Of a stretch of 51,643 nucleotides of DNA, positions 6,035 through 12,049 are shown piece by piece. Within the stretch, counting starts at the first letter, position 1. Every line of letters begins with the position of its first letter. Source of the DNA: Clostridia bacterium (lineage in GTDB: Bacteria > Bacillota > Clostridia > Oscillospirales > Acutalibacteraceae); contig JAGAOS010000024.1 of assembly GCA_017623575.1 (NCBI GenBank), positions 1-51,643 on the forward strand, written 5' to 3'. The notes beneath the pieces are model-generated. The model did no database searches, had not been told where the DNA came from, and saw nothing but the letters and a program-made list of their open reading frames with translations. A program made the position numbers and the translations under genes.

Positions 6035-7327
6035 ATGACAAAGTATCAAAGAGCAAAAGCTCGTATCGCTCGCGACAGAGCACTTAAAGCGGAGAAACGC
6101 TCTGAAAAGTTTAAATACAACGATAACTTCAACAGCGTTATCTCTACACAACACTTCGTTGAGGCACTCGGTAAGTGTCGTAAGGGTGTGAGTTGGAAAG
6201 GTAGCGTACAGAAATATACGCAGAACGCTATTGTAGAAATCAGTAGAACCGTTAACTCTCTGGAGAACGGCGTGCTACCTGAATTATCAAGCGTTAATCG
6301 TATTGTTTTATATGAAAGAGGTAAGCGCAGAGAGATTGTGCCTATCACAATCCGAGACCGTATGACTCAGCGTGTTTTATGTGACTACGCTCTTGTACCC
6401 GTATTGCAGAACTCATTGATTTATGACAATGGCGCGAGTATGAAAGATAAGGGCGTGGATTTCGCACGGAAAAGATTAGTTGGTCATTTACAAAAGGCTG
6501 TAAAAGAATATGGCTCTGAATTCTATATCTTAACATTTGATTTTAAGAGTTTCTTTGACAGTATCCCACATCAAACTTGCCTCGATGTACTTAATCAAAA
6601 CTTTACCGATAGATACATTAAGGGTTTAACTATGGCTATCATCAAATCCTATGAGAAGTCTGTGATTAACAGAACTTACACTGGAGAAGAAAGGGAGAAG
6701 ATGTTAGAGCGATTGGATAAGAACCTGTCGCACGGCATTTGTCTCGGTAGCCAAATCTCGCAAATAATGGCTCTGGTTGTTCCTAACAAATTAGACCATT
6801 ATGTGAAAGACCAAAGAAAGTTTAAGCATTATATCAGATATATGGATGATGGTATGGTTATTTCTGATAGTAAAGAAGCCTTACATCAACTGTATGCCGA
6901 AATGAAGCAAATCGCAGATGAGCTTGGATTAACATTTAATGATAAGAAAACGAGGATTATAAAATCAACTCGTGGCTTTGTGTTTATGAAAGTTCGATAT
7001 AGGATTGCTCCCACCGGCAAAATCATCAAATCTCTAACTAAGGCTGGAATTGTGCGTATGAGACGCAAACTCAAAAAGTTCCGTAGGTTAGTAGATAGAG
7101 GCGATATGACTCTGGATGATGTTTATAATTCGATGCAGTCGTGGCTCGCTCATACAAAAGTTGCGATGTCATATCACGCGAAAAGGAATATGTTAAAACT
7201 CTACAATGATTTATTTGATGGTTATAAATTAACCAAGAAATACGAACATATCAAGGGAGGTAAGAACGGTGAATTATTACAAACTGATAAGTGGCACGAA
7301 TTTCGTTGGAATTGCTACTCAGCATAA
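6035..7327 (+). CDS. DGR reverse transcriptase
   Basis: A 430-aa reverse transcriptase that copies TR RNA with adenine-directed errors into VR. Visible RT blocks are RDRMTQRVLCDYAL (motif 1/2), FDFKSFFDSIPH (catalytic Asp of motif A), GICLGSQISQIMAL, YIRYMDDGMVIS (motif C YMDD) and LGLTFNDKKTRII (motif D). The GxxxSQ form of motif 4 (here LGSQISQ) separates DGR enzymes from group II intron RTs, which usually carry QG. There is no maturase or endonuclease domain. ATG 6035 follows AAAAGGAG. The 3' end overlaps the next gene by 59 bases, so expression is probably coupled. Confidence 0.95.
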   Translation: MTKYQRAKARIARDRALKAEKRSEKFKYNDNFNSVISTQHFVEALGKCRKGVSWKGSVQKYTQNAIVEISRTVNSLENGVLPELSSVNRIVLYERGKRREIVPITIRDRMTQRVLCDYALVPVLQNSLIYDNGASMKDKGVDFARKRLVGHLQKAVKEYGSEFYILTFDFKSFFDSIPHQTCLDVLNQNFTDRYIKGLTMAIIKSYEKSVINRTYTGEEREKMLERLDKNLSHGICLGSQISQIMALVVPNKLDHYVKDQRKFKHYIRYMDDGMVISDSKEALHQLYAEMKQIADELGLTFNDKKTRIIKSTRGFVFMKVRYRIAPTGKIIKSLTKAGIVRMRRKLKKFRRLVDRGDMTLDDVYNSMQSWLAHTKVAMSYHAKRNMLKLYNDLFDGYKLTKKYEHIKGGKNGELLQTDKWHEFRWNCYSA

Positions 7328-8027
7328 TTTCCGTGAGTTCCAGCACAGGCACAGTATTATTCTGGCTTGTGATGAAGAGCGTGCTCAGTATGTTCAATGC
7401 GGTGATTTATTCTATCGCGCAGATTGGATGGTTCCTGTTACCACCGATAAAGTCTCCTACGAAACAGTTGAGTTAGTCAGAATTGAAAAAGACGAGTATG
7501 ACATATTACTTGCCGCTGTTGAAAAGGGAGAAGAAATCGAAATTGAACAGGAGCAAAATGAACCTGTCGAAGAAACTCCCGTAGTTGACCCCATCGAAGA
7601 AGTAACTCTCGATTATCTTAAAGAGGCAAAAATTAACGAGATGAGCTATGTTTGTAATCAGACAATTACAAATGGTTTTGATGTGGTGTTAAGTGATGGT
7701 AATACATATCACTTCTCTCTAACAACTCAAGACCAACTTAATCTTATTACTTTATCCTCTATGGTTGCAAGTGGCGAGACACAAATTCCGTATCACGCCG
7801 ATGATGAGTTATGCAGATTTTACTCTGCCGAAGATATCAATACTATCATCACCGTTGCAACACAATTTAAAACATATCAGGTTTCTTACTTTAATGCTTT
7901 GAAAATGTATATCAATAGCTTAAAGAGAAAGAAAACTGTAGCCGCCGTTCAGTACGGTATGGCTATTCCCGAGGAACATCAATCCGAGGTACTTAAGACA
8001 ATACTCGCTGTGAATGGTGGTGAGTAA
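7269..8027 (+). CDS. DUF4376-like phage protein
   Basis: A 252-aa protein starting at GTG 7269 behind GGGAGG, inside the end of the RT gene. The N-terminal third contains YVQCGDLFYRADWMVPVTT, then an acidic linker of about 30 residues rich in Glu and Pro. The C-terminal part (LDYLKEAKINEMSYVCNQTITNGFDVVLSDGNTYHFSLTTQDQLNL) follows the DUF4376 pattern of phage tail-associated proteins. The precise role is unknown; it may relate to the tail fibre or its assembly, since such genes usually flank tail modules. Here no tail genes remain. Confidence 0.6.
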   Translation: MNYYKLISGTNFVGIATQHNFREFQHRHSIILACDEERAQYVQCGDLFYRADWMVPVTTDKVSYETVELVRIEKDEYDILLAAVEKGEEIEIEQEQNEPVEETPVVDPIEEVTLDYLKEAKINEMSYVCNQTITNGFDVVLSDGNTYHFSLTTQDQLNLITLSSMVASGETQIPYHADDELCRFYSAEDINTIITVATQFKTYQVSYFNALKMYINSLKRKKTVAAVQYGMAIPEEHQSEVLKTILAVNGGE

Positions 8028-8466
8028 TGTGAAAAAGGTTCTGAAGCCCGCTATATTATTTAGCGTTGGTGGAACGGTGTATTTACTTATTGAAGTTCTA
8101 TGGAGAGCACTGAGAGGTAGTACGCCTACACATTGGACTATGTTTATTCTCGGCGGTCTGTGTTTCCTTGCTATCGGGGCAATTAACGAATATCTTTCGT
8201 GGGATACTCCGTTTATTATACAGACCTTTATAGGCACCGCTATTGTGTTGGTGCTTGAATTCATATTTGGGTGCATACTTAACCTATGGCTCGGTCTCGG
8301 TGTTTGGGATTACTCAGATGCACCATTCAATCTATTTGGACAGATATGCCTACCGTTTGCTGTTGCTTGGTTATTTTTGGTTGGCATAGCTATTATTCTT
8401 GACGACTATTTACGCTACTGGCTTTTCAAAGAAGATAAGCCACATTATAAATGGTCTCTAAACTAA
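8014..8466 (+). CDS. CmpB-like multi-pass membrane protein
   Basis: A 150-aa protein with four hydrophobic segments. The stretch GCILNLWLGLGVWDYSDAPFNLFGQICLPFAVAWLFL matches the conserved part of the family named putative ABC-transporter type IV (CmpB-like). Members occur in clostridial genomes and in their phages; transport has not been shown to my knowledge. The start is uncertain: ATG 8014 overlaps the previous stop, and an in-frame GTG at 8029 lies closer to a GGTGGTGAG purine stretch. It sits just before the lysis genes. Confidence 0.65.
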   Translation: MVVSNVKKVLKPAILFSVGGTVYLLIEVLWRALRGSTPTHWTMFILGGLCFLAIGAINEYLSWDTPFIIQTFIGTAIVLVLEFIFGCILNLWLGLGVWDYSDAPFNLFGQICLPFAVAWLFLVGIAIILDDYLRYWLFKEDKPHYKWSLN

Positions 8467-8524
8467 ATAAGGCATACAAATTGGAGTCTTGAAATATAGG
8501 CTCCTTTTTGTATATAAAACTGGT

Positions 8525-8555
8525 CTTTTATGTCACGCGACATAAAGGGCTTTTT
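8525..8555 (+). terminator. Hairpin with T-run before the endolysin gene
   Basis: TTTATGTC, loop ACGC, GACATAAA forms an 8-bp perfect stem extended by a G-T and a C-G pair, with TTTTT at 8551-8555. A second weaker hairpin (GGAG/CTCC) lies at about 8481-8503. This probably attenuates transcription into the lysis genes. It lies 19 bases before the endolysin start. Confidence 0.55.
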
Positions 8556-8573
8556 GTATTTAAGGAGGTATAT

Positions 8574-10517
8574 ATGAAGTATACGGCATCCAACAAACCT
8601 TTAGTTTGTATGCAAACTAACAGCACCTGTTATAAGGGTACAAACAAAATGACAGTTAAGGGCGTGTTGTGGCATAGCACCGGTGCGAATAATCCTACAC
8701 TCAAACGCTATGTGCAACCAAGTGATACGCCAGATAAAAGAGATACTGTTACGCTCGCTCAGATTGGTAAGAACGCTTATAAGAACGACTGGAACCATAT
8801 CGAGCGTCAGGCTGGCTTGAACTGTTGGATTGGTAAACTTGCCGACGGTACTGTCACCACAATCCAGACTATGCCTTGGGATTATCGCCCGTGGGGTTGT
8901 GGTAGTGGTTCTAAGGGTTCCTGCAACTCTGGCTGGATACAGTTTGAGATTTGCGAGGACGGTTTAACCGATAAAACATACTTCAATGCAGTATATAAAG
9001 AGGCGTGCGAAATCACAGCGTACCTCTGCAAAATGTTTAATATTGACCCTAACGGTACTGTTAATGTAAATGGTGTCAAGGTTCCAACAATTCTTTGTCA
9101 CCAAGACAGTTACAAACTTGGAATGGGTAGCAATCATAGCGATGTTAACCATTGGTTCCCGAAACACGGCAAATCTATGGCTACAGCAAGAAAGGATGTT
9201 GCTGCGTTACTCGCGGCAGATAAGTCTGCTACATCTACTCCTGTTTCTACCACAGGGAAGACCTATTCCGTTGTAACTAAGATTAACAAATACGCTACTG
9301 CTTCTGATGCACAAAGCAAAAAGAACAGTAAGGGTACTTATGAGGCTGGAACATATTATATCTATTCCAAATATCCGAACGGATATAACGGTATGTATAA
9401 CATTTCCACCGATAAGACAGGAGCAAGCGCAGGTAGTTGGATTAACCCTGCGGAGAATGTAGTTCCGAAGCCCGCAACTCCGACCACAGATACAACTCAA
9501 AAGCTGTATCGAGTGCGTAAGTCCAAGGATGACGCAAAATCCCAAGTTGGCGCATATAGCGTTCTCGACAACGCCAAAGATGCGTGTAACAAGGCTGGAG
9601 CTGGATATAAGGTTTTTGACTGGAACTACAAGGTTGTATATGAATACACGGCACCTGTCGAAACCAAACCTGAAACCAAACCTACTCAGCCGACACAACC
9701 CACTCCTGAGGTTGAGAAGCCCAAGGAGGAAGTAAAGGTTGTGGCAGTATATGATTTAGACTTCCCAGAGAAAAACTTAATCGTAGATAAAAGTATTTCT
9801 CGCACAGAGACTGACTGTGTAAAGGCAATCAAAAAGATTGTTTCTAACAATAGTGGTTTTGATGTTGAAATTGCAAAAGCATTTTGGAAGCTCGCTCCCA
9901 AATACAATATCGACCCTGTGATGGCTATTTCGCAGTCTATTCTTGAGACAGGCTGGTTTAAATATGCGGGTTCTGCGGTTACACCAGAACAACATAATTA
10001 CTGTGGTCTCGGCGTTACAAGTAACGGTGTTGAGGGTGGTAAGTTTAATACTATCGAAGATGGTGTAACGGCACAGTTACAACATTTATTTGCTTATGGC
10101 TCTAAGGACGCTTTAAATGAAACGATAGTTGACCCGCGTTTTAAATATGTTACCAGAGGTATTGCACCTTACTGGCAACAGTTAGCAGGTAGATGGGCTT
10201 GCCCGGGCTATGACACAAAAACATACGATACTCCCGCCAAGGCTATGGCTGCTAATAATACTTACGGTCAGAAAATCCGTGCGATTTACAATCAGATTGT
10301 AGGTATGGCTGTGACAGATGCGGATATTGAAAAATATTTTCCGACAGAGTTACCTCAGGAAACACCCGATAAGGAACCTGTTGTTACACCGCCCACAGAT
10401 ATTGTTGATACACCAGAAAAGACACAAGACACAAGTAAGATTGTGAACATCATTATTGAAGTGATTAAGAAATTACTTGAGTCTTTGATTGAAATTTTCC
10501 GCAAAGGAACAAAATAA
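8574..10517 (+). CDS. Two-domain endolysin: N-acetylmuramoyl-L-alanine amidase plus glucosaminidase
   Basis: A 647-aa peptidoglycan hydrolase. The N-terminal Amidase_2 (PGRP-like) domain has the zinc ligands in VLWHSTGANN and later in LCHQDSYKLGMGSNHSDVNHWF. An SH3-like stretch (KINKYATASDAQSKKNSKGTYEAGTYYIYSK) and a SPOR-like stretch (LYRVRKSKDDAKSQVGAYSVL) follow, then a Pro/Thr/Lys linker. A glucosaminidase (LytG/FlgJ type) domain contains MAISQSILETGWF with the catalytic Glu, and NYCGLGVT. The C-terminus ends in a hydrophobic/amphipathic helix (NIIIEVIKKLLESLIEIF). ATG 8574 (MKYTASNK) follows AAGGAGG. It is unusually large for an endolysin and could also aid entry. Confidence 0.9.
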   Translation: MKYTASNKPLVCMQTNSTCYKGTNKMTVKGVLWHSTGANNPTLKRYVQPSDTPDKRDTVTLAQIGKNAYKNDWNHIERQAGLNCWIGKLADGTVTTIQTMPWDYRPWGCGSGSKGSCNSGWIQFEICEDGLTDKTYFNAVYKEACEITAYLCKMFNIDPNGTVNVNGVKVPTILCHQDSYKLGMGSNHSDVNHWFPKHGKSMATARKDVAALLAADKSATSTPVSTTGKTYSVVTKINKYATASDAQSKKNSKGTYEAGTYYIYSKYPNGYNGMYNISTDKTGASAGSWINPAENVVPKPATPTTDTTQKLYRVRKSKDDAKSQVGAYSVLDNAKDACNKAGAGYKVFDWNYKVVYEYTAPVETKPETKPTQPTQPTPEVEKPKEEVKVVAVYDLDFPEKNLIVDKSISRTETDCVKAIKKIVSNNSGFDVEIAKAFWKLAPKYNIDPVMAISQSILETGWFKYAGSAVTPEQHNYCGLGVTSNGVEGGKFNTIEDGVTAQLQHLFAYGSKDALNETIVDPRFKYVTRGIAPYWQQLAGRWACPGYDTKTYDTPAKAMAANNTYGQKIRAIYNQIVGMAVTDADIEKYFPTELPQETPDKEPVVTPPTDIVDTPEKTQDTSKIVNIIIEVIKKLLESLIEIFRKGTK

Positions 10518-10529
10518 GGAGGTAGGTTT

Positions 10530-10895
10530 ATGAAGTTAATTACTGATTTTATTTCTGCTTATGGTGTTGAGATTATGATGGCAATTATTACTTTTGTCGC
10601 TACATATCTCGGTGCTTACTTGAAGAAGGTTATCACCAAGTGGCTTGATAACAAAACAAAGCAGGATATCGCAAAAACTTGCGTGAAGGCTGTCGAGCAA
10701 ATCTATAAGGATTTACACGGCGAAGAGAAGTTACAGGAAGCGCTAAAAGCTGCATCCGAGATGTTACAGTCTGAAAATATCGCTGTTACTGACATCGAAC
10801 TCAGGATGCTTATTGAGGCTGCCGTAGCCGAATTCAATGATGCCTTCAACAAGACTACAACTACTGAAACTGCCGACGCTCCCGCAGAGGCATAA
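10530..10895 (+). CDS. Phage holin, LLH family
   Basis: A 121-aa protein with one N-terminal membrane segment (IMMAIITFVATYLGAYL), then a basic turn (KKVITKWLDNKTKQDI) and an amphipathic helical domain with VEQIYKDLHGEEKLQEAL, the pattern of LLH-type holins. It would form the membrane lesion that releases or activates the endolysin. ATG 10530 follows AAGGAGGTAGG, 12 bases after the endolysin stop. The C-terminal tail is Thr/Ala-rich. Confidence 0.88.
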   Translation: MKLITDFISAYGVEIMMAIITFVATYLGAYLKKVITKWLDNKTKQDIAKTCVKAVEQIYKDLHGEEKLQEALKAASEMLQSENIAVTDIELRMLIEAAVAEFNDAFNKTTTTETADAPAEA

Positions 10896-10907
10896 TTAGA
10901 AGTTGCA

Positions 10908-10933
10908 AGGGTGCTACTTAGCGGTGGCACCCT
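10908..10933 (+). terminator. Hairpin between holin and last prophage gene
   Basis: AGGGTGC and GCACCCT form a 7-bp stem with a 12-base loop. The following sequence lacks a clear T-run, so it may be a weak terminator or an mRNA-stability element rather than a full stop. Confidence 0.4.
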
Positions 10934-10956
10934 ATTATTGATTGGAGGTGATATGA

Positions 10957-11529
10957 TTGAAAGGACTTGACGAATTTTTAAATATTTTCGGTGATATCAC
11001 CGTACTACAAGTAGTTGAGCTTATTCTTGCAATCGTGTTCTTATGGGGCATTTATAAGCAAGTGAAGAAGCACTTTGATAGCAAGGCAAAGGAAGCGTTA
11101 GAAAAAGCTGAAATTGAAAAACAACGCGATGCCGATATTAAAGAAGCACTTGATGCCGTACATAAGTATCCTCAGTATCGTCAACAGAGTATTGATATTC
11201 AGCACAAACTTGAAAGCCAAATTCAAGAACTGAAAGATTTACACAAAGATACCGTTACACAACTCAATACTGTGAGCGAAACCGTACATCGTATGGAAGA
11301 AACAGAAACTCGCAGAGAGCGTAATAAGATGAGAGACACTTTGTTGCAAAGTCATCGCTACTACACCAATCCGAACACGAACCCCTCTGGTTCTTGGACA
11401 CGAGTAGAGTCAGAAACATTCTGGGAACTTTATTCGGAATACGAAGCCGCAGGCGGCAACGGATATATGCACACGGATGTCGTGCCCGCAATGAAGTTGC
11501 TTAAGGTTATTGATATCGGTGAAGAATAA
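10957..11529 (+). CDS. Membrane-anchored coiled-coil phage protein
   Basis: A 190-aa protein starting at TTG 10957, eight bases after GGAGG. An N-terminal membrane segment (VLQVVELILAIVFLWGIYKQV) is followed by a long charged coiled-coil (residues about 35-125) and a C-terminal globular end (RVESETFWELYSEYEAAGGNGYMHTDVVPAMKLLKVI). Proteins of this shape commonly accompany holins in Firmicutes phages, but the role is not established; a spanin-like or holin-regulating function is speculation. A strong terminator follows nine bases downstream. Confidence 0.7.
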   Translation: MKGLDEFLNIFGDITVLQVVELILAIVFLWGIYKQVKKHFDSKAKEALEKAEIEKQRDADIKEALDAVHKYPQYRQQSIDIQHKLESQIQELKDLHKDTVTQLNTVSETVHRMEETETRRERNKMRDTLLQSHRYYTNPNTNPSGSWTRVESETFWELYSEYEAAGGNGYMHTDVVPAMKLLKVIDIGEE

Positions 11530-11537
11530 AAATTAAG

Positions 11538-11575
11538 ATGGAGATTGACCTTTATTGGTTGGTCTCCATTTTTTT
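11538..11575 (+). terminator. Rho-independent terminator of the lysis genes
   Basis: ATGGAGATTGACC and GGTTGGTCTCCAT pair around a short loop, followed by seven T residues. It closes the rightward prophage transcript. Confidence 0.9.
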
Positions 11576-11856
11576 GCGCGACGACCTTTTAAACCTACGC
11601 CACGCCCACACAGTTCGTTTCTGACGCGAGTTTCGGGCTTAGGCAGGTAAGTTGTAGGCTAATCAGAAAACCTCTAAAAACAGCCTTAAAACGCGTTCTA
11701 CGGGGTGTTATTATTTGCACATTTTCTAATGTTTTAAAGTGCAATTCTTGCACATTTACAAGGGCTCCAAAGTGCAAAAATGGCACTTTGAATAATGTTT
11801 ATAATTATAGACAAAAAGTCGGTTTTTGTTCATAATTATTGACATTATCATTAGGG
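11576..11856. other. Non-coding prophage right end with GTGCAA/TTGCAC motifs
   Basis: About 280 bases without a gene. It contains a perfect 8-bp inverted repeat (CAAAGTGC/GCACTTTG, 11768-11790) and several further TTGCACATTT or AAAGTGCAA copies in both orientations between about 11720 and 11790. These could be operator or recombination-accessory sites. No promoter or ORF in it convinces me. Confidence 0.5.
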
Positions 11857-11896
11857 TAAAAAGAAAGGGCTACAAGACCGAAGTCTCATAGCCCTT
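11857..11896 (-). terminator. Terminator after integrase tail, now after ppdK
   Basis: AAGGGCTA/TAGCCCTT form an 8-bp stem with an inner AGAC-CGAA-GTCT hairpin. On the minus strand it is followed by CTTTTT. It lies just past the stop of the orphan integrase tail, so in the excised phage it would end the integrase transcript. In the integrated state it would end the ppdK transcript. Confidence 0.75.
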
Positions 11897-11906
11897 AACT
11901 GTGTGA

Positions 11907-12049
11907 TTAAATGAATACCGAAATATTCAGGTCTAACCAATTATAAATTCTGTGCCTTGTAGAGTATGCGTAGAGATAAGTCTTGGCTTGACTTAAATCT
12001 ATTGAGAACTCTTGTGCTTTGACGAAATTACTTTTTCCTACTTTCGTTA
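11907..12049 (-). pseudogene. Orphan integrase C-terminal tail adjoining ppdK
   Basis: Reading leftward from the core, one frame gives LTKVGKSNF..., then FSIDLSQAKTYLYAYSTRHRIYNWLDLNISVFI and a TAA at 11907-11909. This aligns gaplessly with the last visible residues of the integrase at 1-128 (FKVNFDQAEAYRKSTDQYLRAKQWEDLTVEVF). The two share F, QA, Y, R, W, DL, V and F at matching positions. There is no start codon of its own. I infer it is the C-terminal coding end that the integrase gene has in the circular phage, separated from the gene by integration. The first seven codons' worth of DNA also encodes the end of PpdK in another frame. Confidence 0.7.

Noticed and set aside
5588-6038. Short + frames across and after the template repeat
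   Set aside because: They are out of the VR frame or lack ribosome sites; the region acts as TR RNA and spacer.
6035-7327. Reverse transcriptase considered as a group II intron or retron enzyme
   Set aside because: There is no maturase or endonuclease region and no intron RNA domains. The SQ-type motif 4 and the adjacent TR/VR pair identify a DGR.
9207-9698. 163-codon minus frame inside the endolysin gene
   Set aside because: Antisense to a conserved two-domain lysin, Cys-rich low-complexity composition, no start signal.
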